Assembly: GCA_012845835.1 (NCBI GenBank)
Contig: JABAKD010000023.1
Coordinates: 5,190,137 to 5,254,136 of the forward strand
Source: Undaria pinnatifida
Lineage: Eukaryota > Sar > Phaeophyceae > Laminariales > Alariaceae
DNA: 64,000 nt
Direction: 5' to 3'
In this document: piece by piece, positions 1-12,600 of the stretch
Numbering within the stretch: the stretch's first letter is position 1
How the letters are laid out: the number at the start of each line of letters is the position of its first letter
Position numbers and translations under genes: made by a program
Notes under the pieces: generated by a model
Databases searched by the model: none
The model's input: only the letters and a program-made list of their open reading frames with translations
What the model was told of the DNA's origin: nothing

Positions 1-253
1 ACAGGTGTCATCCCTTCTCCTCCCCGGTTCTTGCCTTCAATTTTTGTCGCGCATAGGGTTCAGCAATCCCACTGCTCGTCGATTGTTCATCGAATGTTGC
101 TAACTCACGCTCTCGCGCTTTCCGCAAGTCAATTTGTCCACAAGAAAAAGTCCCAACGAATTTATACGAGTATGCACTCGGCGGGGCTCGAACTCACGAA
201 ACTGATCTATACCAGGCTCGAGGATAACCTGATACGCCACCGGGGCGACCGGT
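1..253 (-). mobile_element. tRNA-derived SINE, family B, copy 1 (cut by window edge)
   Basis: On the minus strand the tRNA-like head has an A box (TGGCGTATCAGG, + strand 228-239) and a B box (GTTCGAGCCCC, + strand near 183-193), followed by a shared tail reading to the window start. It is nearly identical to the copies at 8640 and 56776. Confidence 0.75.
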
Positions 254-1380
254 AACTATACCTGAGTCCTCCTACCTGTTATAATATTGTACTACTATTA
301 ATAATGTTCCCAACCATGCCAAATATGAGACGATAAACCAACATGATCATCGCGGATGTGATTGAAATCATACCATCCTGCATCATGATCGATCGCGGCT
401 TGATGATCGTATATACCTGGTATCCAGTTTTCAGTTGACGATGGGCGGACCTAAAAAATAAATAAAAAAAGCGATCGTACTCTGTCTGGTCGGACCGTAC
501 CAAATAAATAAAAATGTCGAACAGAATAGCAAAAAAAGCATGCAGCTATTGTACAGCAAGCAGTTTTTCCGGCTCTACAAAGTATACTGTACTCCTGTGC
601 TGCGCTGCTGTTCATGGATGTATCATGGTGCTTGTTGTTGTGCCGTCACATACCGGCACTCATCTGACACCAGCTATTATTATTATTGGTTGAAGATCTT
701 TATTTTCCTTTTCTTCATCCTCTCCTCGAATCTTGAAATCTGCCGAATCGAAAGACGCCACCAAGCAGAATTTAATTTATGAAATATTTATGGAAATATA
801 TCGTATCTTAAATGCTACCTTGGTAATGTTTGGCTGGCCGTTAAAGATCCTAAAGATCCGTAACGTACTGGTACAAGTATGAGATTCGCAAGCTTCGTGC
901 GAGGATATAATTCCGCCGTGTGTAGCTACGAGTTCTTCTCTGTACAGCAGTGTTTCCTCTCTGCGTGTGGGATTTTCTTTCGTCGGGCCCGTTGTTGTTT
1001 CTTGGCCCGTTTTTTTTATAAAAATGTAAAAAAATAGAAGAAAGCACGTCAGCTTCTGGACCGTTTTAATCGAGGTCTCATCAGCAACAACAGCAACAAC
1101 AAGAAGAAGACGTGGGTACGTACGTGAGAACAACAACATCAACGTCGATTGTGTCTTCGTTTCGTACCTGTTGTGTACGGATAGAAGAGCAAGTAAGTAA
1201 GCACGTGGGGCACAACAACAACAACAGCCAGCCGCCGTGTAAGTCCGCCACATGTGAGGCAAAGTTTGAGAGCCTGTGACAAAAAGCTTATTATTACCGA
1301 CACACACGTACATATTATACGGGCAACATCGATTATTTCTAGCGTTAGGGTAGACTATGTCTACATATTAATATGGGGTT
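254..1380. other. Intergenic, no gene seen
   Basis: AT-rich stretch with short inverted and microsatellite-like pieces (CAACAA runs near 1085-1230). The open frames are short and lack splice-linked partners or family motifs. Confidence 0.6.
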
Positions 1381-2707
1381 ATTTTAGGGGTTGGGTTGGT
1401 TCCACGCCCGCCCTTTTTGTCTTGTGATCCAACCAACCGCCATCATCAGACAGGAGGAGGAGAGTATGAATTGCATCCTAGCGCGATCAATCAATCGCCG
1501 CTGCATTGACTGCCAGATAGACGGCAAACCATCATCACACGTTAAAACCCACGTCTCTAGGGTACTACTGTCACGAGTGGTGTGATGATAAAGCGTAACA
1601 AACATCGATCGCGCTTGCACTCTGTACACTATTATTATTGTATACTCCGGAGTATTATACTCAGTATAACTGCTCGTATGATATAGACTATCTATCTAGT
1701 AGATGATAGCTTTCAACATACATGCATGCAACGACGGCGCTGCGGGGGGGACAAGACAGACAAACCCGCGTATTCCTTGCCGAGGGCACACATACATGCA
1801 CATACATGCACACCATCCGGCTGCTGTGCTTGGTTTTGGTCTCCAGTCTGTCGTTCTCTCGTCTGTGTGCAGTTTCACGAGCGAGCGCGGCAGGGGGGGG
1901 GAAGGCGCACAGCAGTCTGCTGTGTTGTTTGCCCAGGATATCCCGTGAAATCAACCAACTACCTCTGGAAGATCTATCCTTTTTATCCTCTCGATGAAAA
2001 AAACTTTCAAAAAGTTGTCCCTGCCTGCTGTACGCACGTACTCGTATAGTCTAGACTACATATAGTCTAGTCTACATACTTTATTCTTGCTTGTTGGCAT
2101 TCCTACGATCTTTGTTATTATCTGGAAAATTATGCTCTTTTTTTCACGTGTAGGCTATGTAGACTAGACTATAGACCTACGTACATGGTCTACCCTCTGT
2201 GGTCCAACCCCACCCACCCGCGAGCCTGTCTGTACCCCCCTCCATGCTGACATACCCTCTCTGCCATGGGTGTGCACAATGAAGAGAAGGTGCAGATTGT
2301 TGGCAGAAGGGCTATAAAGTCTATGCATCCTGTGATCTCGGTCACACATACTCTCATGCCTGTGCCTGCTGCCATTTATACCCTGGTGTGCTTGCTGTGT
2401 GTTGCGCGCACGGAGAAATAACCGCCAGTACTTTACTGTAGTAGTATCTGATTCTTTAAGGACATTGCTGGTTTTGGGAATTAAATCCTCCTCTCGGCGT
2501 GTCATCACTAAAATGTAATATTAACATAGTGATCGTTGTATAGTTCAAGTTTGTATTCAAACGGTTTTTATATTTTTTAATTTGTACGTATGGCGGTCAA
2601 ATACTCCCAAGCGTAATAATGGTCGTTCTCGTTCAAGCAAGCACACACACCCGCCACGGACGATGCTGGATTATTTCTTGTCGTATCTTTTTACGATAGA
2701 CACTTGC

Positions 2708-2791
<84 letters not shown>

Positions 2792-5592
2792 GCTCGAATT
2801 GATTTGCACAGAGCATTCGATCTAAAGCTGCACAGAGCATTCGATCTAAAGCTCCACATATACATCAACGGCGCACACACATTATCCATCCGTCAGCAAT
2901 CTTTCCGTATTCCACACACATCCATTTTTTTCTACCCGACCAGCCAGCCAGCCACCCTACCCCACCTTGCTACTGCTGCTGCTGCTGCTGTGCTTCTTCG
3001 CTGGGACAAGCCTCGGCAGGAGAACCCAAGGCAGAGAGGACAAGGGCTGCTACTGCTACAGCACGTCTCTGTATCTATCGTTGTGGACAGCGCACACGCG
3101 CCCCATCCTTGGGGTAGTAGGAGGAGGTAAGCGCTCCTCGTCCAACGGCTTGTCGCGTTTCTTGCTTGCTTGCTTGCTTGTTCGTGTGATACATACACGT
3201 TGCCTTTTTTTTGGTCTCGAGGTCTTGTCAATATTTTCATCATTCATTTGTGTGATATGATATGCTGCCCACAGCAGAGTATTACTCTTGTACGCAGAAT
3301 GTATCAGGGGGTGGTTAGAAGATAGACATGTTCTTGCGCACCAACAATATTGTTGCCGCCGTACATACGTAGTACGAGCGGTTCCATATTATCATCGCGT
3401 ATATATCATCCAACAGGAGGGTGCACTGCTTGCTGTGTTGCTTCTTCGTCTGAGTCTCGTTTGCTTTGCCTCTCGCTATAATAATACCGCCCGCCTAGTA
3501 GTGCTGCTGTGTAGATGACAGCCATCGCCCGTGCACCTGTGTTGTTCGTGGCCGCAGAAGGACTTTTAAGAGTTCAATTTTATGTTTACCTGTGGTGTAT
3601 TCCTACTCTTTCTGCTGTTGACAGTTGTTTTATCATCGTCGTGATCCAATCCGCTCTTATATTCTCTCGCGCGAGATGCTGCAAGAAGAGATGATGCATG
3701 CGTGCAGGCATGCAGGCAGGCATGGATGAACGCAGTACGTACATCATGCATGCGCGTGTATGGAAGAAGTGTCGCACGCCCGTCGCGGCGGTGGGGGGGG
3801 GGGAGGGCTCTTGAACTTGTTATTTTGCTGTCGTTGTACCATAATACTTGTCCTTGCTTACACAACGTCGTGTTTGTATGTTCTTTCGGAATTCTCCGCC
3901 CTCTCTTTCGTCCGTCCTCGGTCGCGCATCGTCATCACCGCTGTGTGATCCATCCGCTCCCCTCGCGAGATGCAAGGGATGCATGCATGCATGCATGTAC
4001 ATACACACCATGCAATGCGGATGTCTGTATACATAGTGTGCTCTCCAGACTGTGTTTAGTGTCAGATAGATGTTAACCTGTGCTGTCATGACCCGCTATG
4101 TAGTGGGCTGAAGCCCCAGCTCTCATCGTGCTGTCAAATTTTGTTTTTGTGCACTGCTGTCTCTTTGTTGCTTTTATTATGAAATCCACAAAAAAAGTAC
4201 CGACAAGAGATAGATATTACTTCGTGGCAGAGAAGATGCACCATGGCAAGACCATGGTACAGTAGTACACTTTTTGTTTTGCTCTACAAGTTTTATTGTA
4301 ATCATGCACCAGAAGTTTTGTTGTAATCATGCTCTTCTTCTTTCTTCTGTCATCATTGTCGTCGTCACCCACCCACTTACTATGAGGCTCGGTTCTATGC
4401 AAGAGCTGCTCTACGAATGAACGCGCATACATGATGCTTGCCGCACATTTGAGTTTGTTTGCAAGCAAGCGCTCTCGCAACAAGCGGCAGTGAACAGGCG
4501 GAGGGCGGGTTCTTGGTCTTCTAGTAGATCTTGGTGATAACATTATTCTTGGTTTTTTGCCTCTCGAAAGTACGTGTACAGTCTACTATGATACTGCACG
4601 AAGAAGAGCCGCCCCCTCCCGCCAGCGGGGTTCCTCAATGTGGTCGGAAACGTTACGACACTCGTGCTCATATATGTGTGCGGGCTTGTGCTGTGCACTG
4701 CTGTTCCGTCTATTCTCGCTCATGATCAACACCCAGCACACATACATGCATCCAGTGTGTCATCATCCGCGTGATTCTTTTTTAACTCTTCTTGCGTACA
4801 CTGCTATAGACTATGTGGTAGGGAGATGGTGACTGAGGAAGCACTGGACGAGAGAGAATCTAACATAGATGAGATTTGGTGCATATATAGGGCATCTGGT
4901 AACAATGCATGACAAGTAGTCACCAACAAACATGAAACGCATCGCACAAATAAGTACTACCCGTGGTACAGTATGCTGCTGCTGCTGTAGAAAAGAACAA
5001 CACACGCCCGCGACATGTTCATACACTCTCCCTCCCTCCCACGCAGGCCTGATCTGTACCTACCTGCGAGATGTGCCACACATACAGTGTATTCCGTAGG
5101 TATCTGCACATTCTCTTTTTGTCTCGGTAGTTTGTGACCACAGAGCTCGTATGACGTCTAGTCTAGTCTATACCCCCTGCATGTATGTGCTCCCGTCGGA
5201 AAACCTTGACAGTAGTAGTAGTAGTAGTCTCTGTATTTATAAGAGTATGAGGAACCGTTTCGAACACCGATGTCGTCGTGCGTACACTAGGCGCACCGGC
5301 AACCTGCACTCTTCTTGGTATCGTAGATTGTGACCGACAGAGCTCGTACGTGATGTGAGTTCTATAATATCCAGCACACCCCCCCTCCGGATAAAAAAAT
5401 ACACTTCATTCAGACCTCTCTCTGTGAGATCGACCATGAAGAAAAAAAAAGGGAATTTCTCATCAAAACTCAGCTTCGCAAGAAGAGCTGCGCGTGTGAT
5501 ACTCGCGCGTGTTACGTAGTACGGGGCGGCGTGTGCTACCCTCTTCTCGTGAAGGATACAGGTCGGTGTAACTCCCCTGCAAATGCAACCCA
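1381..5592. other. Intergenic, low-complexity, no gene seen
   Basis: Patches of CATGCATG, ACATACATG and GACTAGACTATA words, simple repeats and C/G runs. No conserved coding pattern on either strand. The TAGACTA-type palindromic words recur at 1345, 2045-2175, 5155 and 5650. Confidence 0.55.
2708..2791 (+). repeat. (ATG)n microsatellite, 28 units
   Basis: An uninterrupted ATG run of 84 bases. It makes artificial poly-Met and poly-Ile frames on the two strands. It is followed by a tandem pair of a short unit (GCACAGAGCATTCGATCTAAA) at 2806-2852. Confidence 0.97.
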
Positions 5593-5959
5593 GGGTCAAA
5601 CAGGACTACAAAAAAAGACGTTTGTATACCTTGACATCATCAGTATAGACTATTTAATAGTGTAGTCCTCTAGAATATGAAGAACCGATATGAACTCCGA
5701 TCGATGTCGTTTTGGTTGGGGAGAACTAGACTAGAACTATACAAGGGGCTACGCCGGCGGCCTGGACGACCGCCGGTCGCAGCGCAGGATAGTAAATATT
5801 AAGAGGGTAAGGGTCAAACAGGACTACAAAAAAAGGCGTTTGTATACCTTGACATCATCAGTAAAGACTATTTAATAGTGTAGTCCTCTAGAATATGAAG
5901 AACCGATATGAACTCCGATCGATGTCGTTTTGGTTGGGGAGAACTAGACTAGAACTATA
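5593..5959 (+). repeat. 149-bp direct duplication flanking a 69-bp GC-rich spacer
   Basis: Units at 5593-5741 and 5811-5959, beginning GGGTCAAACAGGACTAC and ending CTAGACTAGAACTATA, are almost identical. The spacer has GCCGGCGGCCTGG.CGACCGCCGG, an inverted repeat. No terminal TG..CA ends or flanking duplication are seen, so a solo-LTR origin is not supported. Confidence 0.85.
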
Positions 5960-7900
5960 TATACAAAATGAAATGTAGAAATTGGCGCACACACCACCAC
6001 TCCCCCGTCCACCCACCATGAGTTATTACTGGGAGTGGGGGCGGTAGGGGGTGGGGGGGGAGGGGGGTGGGGGTGGTGGGGGGAGTGTCTTTCAACAGAC
6101 ACTACAAGGAATAATGCATGCCAGAGGGTAAGGAACAGCAATTGTGGAGAACGGCAAATCATATAATCACTACCTGGTACTAAACTGACTACGTATGTGT
6201 GATGGGGGGATGTTGCCCCGCGCTGGGGGGCGGGCGGGAGGCGCGATTAAGTACATATACATACGCTCTCTTCTCACGAAGAATATCACGAGAGGCCTTC
6301 TTCTCTACGGATGATGGGTGACCCGACGACCCGCGGGCCGCGGGCCCGTATATAGCGTTTCTAGACGCTCACGGGTCGAGTCACGGGTCCGGTCAAAGGA
6401 GGTCTCAAGAGACGGTTCTCGGGCAGCACCTAGCGGGTTTTAGCAGCCTTTTATATCTATCTCGCGCATGGGCATGGGGTTCAGCACAACGCACTATTCC
6501 TCAACGTTTCAGTTCTTTTTTCAAGGGGCGCGTCGATTTGCGTCGAAGTGTGCGCTACTGCTACGCCCCCCAGCTAAACAATGCTCCCCCCCCTCCCCCC
6601 CCCCCCCTCCCCCCTGCCAGTAGAGTTTTACCAGGTACCACACGTTGTTGATAGCCTAGATTTTATGTTCTGTTCTTGTTTCGCCCCAAAGATATTGAGA
6701 TGGTTGACACTAACAGACCAGACCTACGTACAGCCCATTTATTTTGGAGCTTCGCACACTCTCACAGAGGGAAAAATATTTGACGGAGAAATAAAACCAA
6801 CGATTGCTGCTGCAGCGGCATCTCCCTTTATGCTTTATACCATATGGGCCTCCCGGGCCGCCACGAGTTAGATTATTTTTGGCTGACGACGATGGATTCG
6901 GATTCTTCTACTTACTGCTGTCGAACTCCAATGCCAGTACAGCAGTTTGTTGTTGCTGTGGTGTTCTCATATTTTAACTCGCATAAAATAACCAAGCCCA
7001 CGTCGTGGTCACAGGTGTAATGGAGCGCCCTCCGTAGAAGGGTAGTGTATAGATTCGACCTGAAACCATGCCATTGTTGAGAGGTGAAACCACGTGATAT
7101 TAGATGTCACATTCACGTCAAGGCCATCATAAATGGGCGATGATGCAGGTGACGATGATGAGACAAGCAGAACGCCCCTCATCTCACTACCCTGCGCCGC
7201 TACCCTGCGTTAGCCTGCGCTACCCGGCACTACCGTGCCAAGCCCTGTTATGTCTGTCTTTTAGTATTCTATTTAGTCTATGGAAATAACACATAAGCTT
7301 TTGAGTCTATCCAGCGAGCCATGAGGAGAGACCAACCAAAGACACCGGAGCCCATGAGGAGCACGCTTCCCGACACCGACTAACCACGCATCCCACACTC
7401 GGAGTACTACCGTGCACAGTGCAGGCTCCGGTCTCACTCCGTTGGCAGTATGCTCAACAACACCAGTCTCTTTAGACGTATCGGGGCCCGTTTTGACCAG
7501 CGACAAAATATATATCATCCCTGTCAACCAAAACTGAACAAATAAATCAACCGAGCAATCGATCATCAATCAAACAATCGATCCGATCGATCCAAGGCTC
7601 TTGTCAAATCAATCGAACAATCAATCCATCCGTCTATTCTCAAATGAAATCAGCCAAAAATAGATTAGACTACACTTAGAAGAACTCTCTTACTACGTAT
7701 TCGCGGCCACACACAGCAGCTGGAAAGTTCTTACGCAACCCGCTGCTAACGCAAGGGCGGGTCCTACCATGTACACTACTATATACTATTCGTACCTGAG
7801 GTAGATTTTCAGCACAGAAGAGGCCAGGATGCTGTTATGTTTTGTTTACAACTCTCTAGATAGAGCCTGAAAATCTTGAGAGTTTATTTTGTTAAAAGGT
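5960..7900. other. Intergenic, no gene seen
   Basis: G-rich and C-rich runs (6030-6085, 6580-6615), a GACCCG/CGGGTC-rich palindromic stretch at 6318-6420 and unique-looking sequence. None of the short frames shows a recognisable domain. Confidence 0.5.
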
Positions 7901-7904
7901 AATC

Positions 7905-8231
7905 GTGGGGTATTAGTCCGTTGGCAACTTGAAAAAGGAAAGGTTTATAACCACAACAATAATAGCTTACCCAAACTGTTAAGCCTTTTATGTAACACTC
8001 CACCCCCCCCCCTGAAACGGCGGGATAGCAGATCGGCCGGATATACGGGCGGACCTGTCAATATCCAAGCGGGTTTCATTTCCTTGGGGATATATACCAG
8101 GTGGAGAGCATATTTCAAGCTCGACATGGGGAAAAAGTCCCAAAAAAGATTATTGTAGCGGATGTGGGACTCGACCCCCCAAAAAAAAACAAAAAAACAA
8201 GGTCTGCCGACGACGCCATTTGTTGAGGAAA
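7905..8231 (-). mobile_element. tRNA-derived SINE, family A
   Basis: Full-length but diverged copy. On + it reads from GGGGTATTAGTCCGTT through GAAACGGCGGGATAGCAG to the reverse of the tRNA-like head (GTGGGACTCGACCC, GACGACGCCATTTGTT). A fragment of another copy (TTATTAGTCCGTTTGACCGC) lies at 8247-8320. Confidence 0.75.
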
Positions 8232-8639
8232 TTTGTATTATTCGTAGGGCACTTTATTAGTCCGTTTGACCGCTTGCAAAATGTTTAACCAAGAATAACA
8301 GCTTGCCCTAACTTAAGCCTTAAGTATGACACTTAAGCTCCCAGGAGGATATGCCGCAACAAACAGCAGTGTCCTACCATGTACACTACATGATGATTGA
8401 TTTTTACTTTTCAGTACAGAGAGAGGCCATCCATGCTGCTTATGGTCAGCTTCGCACAACTCGAGCCTGAAATTCTTCTTATTTTTACAGAGTGCCATAG
8501 TAATCATGACCTACGATCCACACAAAAGCCTATACATTCCCCAATTATCGCTAACCATGTTTGGTCCTGATTATTACATTCCCCCGTGGAATATTCATGG
8601 AGTTCGTCAAAATTGCTACGTAACCCCTGTATCATTTTT

Positions 8640-8945
8640 TTTTTTTGTCTAACACATCTACTTTCCAGCTTCTGGACAAGCCGTGGTCACAGGTGCCATC
8701 CCTTCTCCCCCCCCGGTTCTTGCCTTCGATCTTTTATCGCGCATAGGGTTCAGCAATCCCACTGCTCGTCGATTTTTTTGTCGAGTGTTGTTGCTAACTC
8801 ACGCTCTCGCGCTTTCCGCAAGTCAATTTGTGCACAAGAAAAAGTCCCCACGAATTTATACGAGAACGCACTCGGGGGGATTCGAACTCACGAAACTGAC
8901 CTATAGCAGGCTCGAGGATAACCTGATACGCCACCGGGGCGACCG
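8640..8945 (-). mobile_element. tRNA-derived SINE, family B, copy 2
   Basis: Complete copy from ACATCTACTTTCCAGCTTC to CGCCACCGGGGCGACCGG on the + strand. Minus-strand A box is at 8922-8933 and B box (GAGTTCGAATCCC) near 8877-8890. Confidence 0.8.
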
Positions 8946-8954
8946 GCAAGTATC

Positions 8955-9227
8955 ATAAGAGCCCCCAAACCCCTCTCCCTATACTAAGTTCAAGTAAATT
9001 TGCCCGCTTAATCTTACTACGGTAGCCCCCCCAACATTTCTTTAACGAAATGGCCGGTTTCGAAACCAGGCGGTTGCCTCTTGCCACCCTTGCCGCCACG
9101 ATGTCATCGTTCGATAGTCCTTTGCAAGCAACATCATGTATGGAAATATATACCTGGTTTTATTTTTTAAGGCATCCTTCCTCGTATCGAGGAGCCATGA
9201 AACGTTCGTAGAAACAAAAACGATTTT

Positions 9228-9258
<31 letters not shown>

Positions 9259-9280
9259 GGGGGGCTATATCGTAGAATCA
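8955..9280. repeat. MITE fragment followed by dispersed GGGGCTAT-CGTAGAATC repeat
   Basis: 8960-9000 is a piece of the TTAA MITE (GAGCCCCCAAACCCC, TATACTAAGTTCAAG). 9003-9280 is a copy of a repeat also at 50325-50575 and, inverted, 55965-56110: CCGGTTTCGAAACCA, CGTTCGTGAAA-like, a long G run, then CTATCGTAGAATCAGTCCC. Confidence 0.7.
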
Positions 9281-10230
9281 GTCCCCTGTACTTGTAAATA
9301 CACGTGCGCTGTTGTTTTCTGTCGCGTGCTGCATGCTCGCACCATGACATTTTAAGAGCACGCGCTTTATACTTGTTGTTTTGTCGAGCCGGCTCCATGT
9401 GGGCCCCAGTTGGCGGCAGCCCCTTACCCCCCCCCCCGCCCCGCACACACACCCGTCACAATACCCCAAACGTTCGCAGCGGCGGCGGCGGCTACAATTC
9501 AATACTCGCACACTTCTGCTTGGTAGGTCAGACGTGGAGCTTTGAAGCTTTCTCAGAAGGAACAAAAGTATTCTGACGAGAAATGGTAACCCCTTTTTTA
9601 CTTCTTAGCACCGCGTTCCCATGGGCCAAAACACTTGATAAGTTTTTTTATAAATATTTAAGACATGATAATAACAAGAAACGTAAAACGCGTCCCAGAT
9701 GGTCGATTGCTGGCAGAACACATTTTCAACCCTAGTGAAACGGTTTCAAATTTTTCCACACAAAGATCGATAGCAACTTCTCGTTGAAACGGCCGCGCTC
9801 TACTGGCACATGACCTGTTGTGGCAACGGTGGTCGACGGTGTGGAGTCTTCCGACGGCCCCAATCGTGGAACGGTGTAGTCCCTTCGCGGGTTTCTCTTC
9901 CTCAGATGGAGGGTTCAGAGACACACGCCGCGAGGTGGGCTACGTGATCAAAACCGCACTCTCGAGGGTCAACGATATGATGAGGGAACACCTCAGAGTC
10001 TGCCTCGAGTGATACGGAGGAGTGTTGTGTACCCTTTTTTTCCGTCTTCCGTTCCTCGTTCGAGGTTTTCTGCTGCTGTAGCGTTTTTCCTGAGGCTTCG
10101 TGGCCTCGCAGGGTATAGGTGGGGAGTAGGTTGTGAAGAGCCGCATCTTCGAGTCATGTTCTAGACCATGGAACCGGTGCTTCCCCGAATCTTCCATATT
10201 TCTGTATATTATATGGCTCATCAGGGTGGG
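9281..10230. other. Intergenic, no gene seen
   Basis: Mixed unique sequence with C runs at 9427-9441. Short open frames on both strands have no splice-consistent extension or motif. Confidence 0.45.
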
Positions 10231-10452
10231 CTAGTGTTGTGGTATTCCCCTGCGAGCCTAACAAGGCGTAAGATATGTGGGATACGGCTGGATATAAAAG
10301 GGTTTCACATGCCTTTTGAAGGCATATGTGCGCACAGCAAAAAGGGGATGATGCTTTTGCCTCGCGGAATTGCACGCTATTGTTATAGGCTTACTTTGGG
10401 TAAAGCTATTGGTTAACCTTTTGCAAGTGGTCAAACGGACTAACATCCCATT
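10231..10452 (-). repeat. Dispersed GGCATATGTGCGC repeat and SINE-A tail fragment
   Basis: 10235-10375 is the inverse of the repeat at 26320-26585 (AAGATATGTGGGATACGGCTGG, AAAAGGGTTTCACATGCC). 10381-10452 is the tail of a family A SINE on the + strand (TTTGGGTAAAGCTATTGG, GTGGTCAAACGGACTAA). Confidence 0.7.
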
Positions 10453-10458
10453 AATTCC

Positions 10459-10750
10459 TTAACAAATGGCGTCGTCGATAGACCATGTGGGTTTTTGGGT
10501 CGTGGGTTCAAATCCCACATGCACCACAACAAACTTTTTCAGACTTTCCACATGTCGAACTTGAAAAATACTCTCCCCGGTATACCCAGGAAAGTAGACC
10601 GCTTGGATATTGACAGGTCCGCCCGTATATCCGGCCGACCAGGCATCCCGCCGTTTCAGGGGGGGGGGGAGAGTGTTACAAGGCTTTAGTTTGGGTAAGC
10701 TATTGGTTAACCTATTGGCAAGCGGTCAAACGGACTAATACCCCACTAAT
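10459..10750 (+). mobile_element. tRNA-derived SINE, family A, + strand copy
   Basis: The clearest head: A-box-like TGGCGTCGTCGATA at 10467-10480 and a perfect B box GGGTTCAAATCCC at 10504-10516 in an A/B spacing close to a tRNA. The family tail follows: CACCACAACAAAC, TATACCCAGG, CGCCGTTTCAGGGGGG and the GGTCAAACGGACTAAT end. Confidence 0.85.
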
Positions 10751-10859
10751 ACCTCAACACTGTGCAGTTCACTCGTGGGGTGTGTGGAACTAATGCAGGA
10801 GCAAGCCTATCTAGTACATACAAGTGAGCGACCAACGTGGAACCTGCCGAGAAGATAAT

Positions 10860-11180
10860 CCCTTAAAGGGTGGCCTGTATGTCTGTAATCAGCCCCTTAA
10901 ATCTTGTTATTCTAACCGCATATATATATGCTAAGATACGGCCTCGAAAGGCCTGCAATTTTGTTTGCTTTGAGATAATTTGGCCGGTTTTCGTATGATG
11001 AGGTTGGCGTTTTCTATTCGGGATAATAGTCAGGAAATAGAACGGAGGCGCGTGCCTCCATTCCCAAGAAGTCATCCGAGGCTCTGGTGGAATCGAACAA
11101 GCTACGTCTCTACTAAGGCTAAGACTGCCGCCCGCCCTGGCTCTCCGCGCATGCCCGTAGCTAGATATCGTAATCATCTT
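10860..11180 (-). repeat. Dispersed repeat with CGAGGCC...AGCCCCGG words, inverted copy
   Basis: Inverse of copies at 11720-12000, 12400-12580 and 34630-34885 (CCAGAGCC, GAGGCGCGTGCCTCC hairpin, CATACGAAAACGG, CAGGCCTTTCGAGGCC). The GGAGGCGCGTGCCTCC palindrome at 11044-11059 is a stable stem. Confidence 0.65.
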
Positions 11181-11462
11181 TCTGCAACTACAAGTCTCTG
11201 TTGTGGTACGGGTTTGGAATGGCCGAAGTTACCCACCTCCTTTTAAAACTGGGGCAATTGACGGTTTTTGTGTCGATTTTGGATGGCTGTTTGTATATGG
11301 TACGGCCTTGGAATGCCCGATAACCCACCTCCAATGGGTACTTCATTGGCCGTTTTGGTATTGATACGATGGCGTTTTGTATTCGAGATATGTCAGGAGA
11401 CGGAGAAAGACGCGCATCTTCCGTCTACGTTCGTCTTCATGATTCTTGAGGACAAGTATTGT

Positions 11463-11711
11463 TGAGGGATTAGTGGGGACACCGGTTACCCCCCCCCCCC
11501 TCCCGAAACGGCGGGATAGCAGGTCGGCCGGATATATACGGCGGACGTGTCAATATCCAAGCGGTTTCATTTCCTGGGGATATACCAGAGGGAGAGCATA
11601 TTTTCAAGTTCGACATGGGGAAGGTCTAAAAAAGTGCATTGTTGTGGATGGTGGGATTCGAACCCACGACCCGAAAACCCATGGTCCGTCGACGACGCCA
11701 TTTGTTAAGGC
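11463..11711 (-). mobile_element. tRNA-derived SINE, family A
   Basis: On + runs from GGGATTAGTGGGGACACC to GACGACGCCATTTGTTAAGG, with reverse B box GGGATTCGAACCCACG at 11653-11668. Confidence 0.8.
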
Positions 11712-11719
11712 TATTGTGT

Positions 11720-12600
11720 GGGGACACAGAGTGTCCTCTGCAGGTCGGGCTGTTGAGCGGGTCCTCGGTGAATACTCAATTTCTTAGCCTTCATAGAAAC
11801 GTGTAGCTTTTATCATTTCCACAAGAGCCCCGGATAGCAACTGAGAGCCGAGGCGCAAGCCTCGCGGTTTCATTTCCTGAGTGTATACCCCACGAACAGA
11901 AAAACACATACGATACATGCCAACCTATCACACGAAAACGAACAAATACCTATCAAAATCAGATAATCGCAGGCCTTTCAAGGCCGCACCTTAAGACAAT
12001 GATACGAGCTGCTTCTGTTCCGCCTCTTCTGCACCTTACGTGAGGGAGGCAACACTGGGGACATGCTTGCTCGGCCGATCTCCGGGGATGCTCTCGTTTC
12101 TCACCCCAGCTCCTTAACTTGGGCCCCCCAAAACCCTTCCCTATACTATTTTCAAGTAGCTTGTGCGTCCCGAAAACGGTGTCCAGTTGTTGTGGGAAAA
12201 GGCGTTTTAACACCTTTTTGTCTTTCTTATTTCTCCCTGTTTCTTGTCTAAAAAGGTACACGCGCCTTTTGTTTTTTTTTGGTTTTTTAGGACATTGTAT
12301 GATACAGAAGAGAGGTTAGGTACACACCTTCTCTCTCTTCTTCTCCTTTTTTTTTCGAAGGGCTCTTCCCTTGAATAGCTCTACTATACCTCCTACCCCG
12401 TCGTATTCCTCAAGAGCCCCGGATAGCAGCGGAGAGCCGAGGGGCACGCCTCGGTTTCCTTTCCTGACTACTACCCCGAATAGACAGCGCGCCCACCCAT
12501 CGTACGAAAACGGCCAATTGTCTTATCAAATCAGGCAATTGCAGGCCTTTCAAGGCCGCACCTTAAACCATGACCCAAAAATAAAAAAGAAACGGGTGGC
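11720..12600 (+). repeat. Two copies of the AGCCCCGGATAGC dispersed repeat with a MITE fragment between
   Basis: 11723-12000 and 12405-12585 both contain AAGAGCCCCGGATAGCA and GCAGGCCTTTCAAGGCCGCA. 12112-12215 holds a diverged TTAA MITE piece (GGGCCCCCCAAAACCC, CCAGTTGTTGTGGGAAAAGG). Confidence 0.65.

Noticed and set aside
183-240. A functional tRNA gene at the SINE heads
   Set aside because: A and B boxes are present, but acceptor-stem pairing and an anticodon arm cannot be made out, and the same sequence recurs with a long shared tail.
2582-3130. Poly-Met protein near 2.7 kb
   Set aside because: Product of the ATG microsatellite with no conserved flank.
5593-5959. A small LTR element
   Set aside because: No TG/CA ends, primer site or target duplication; the internal part is only 69 bp.
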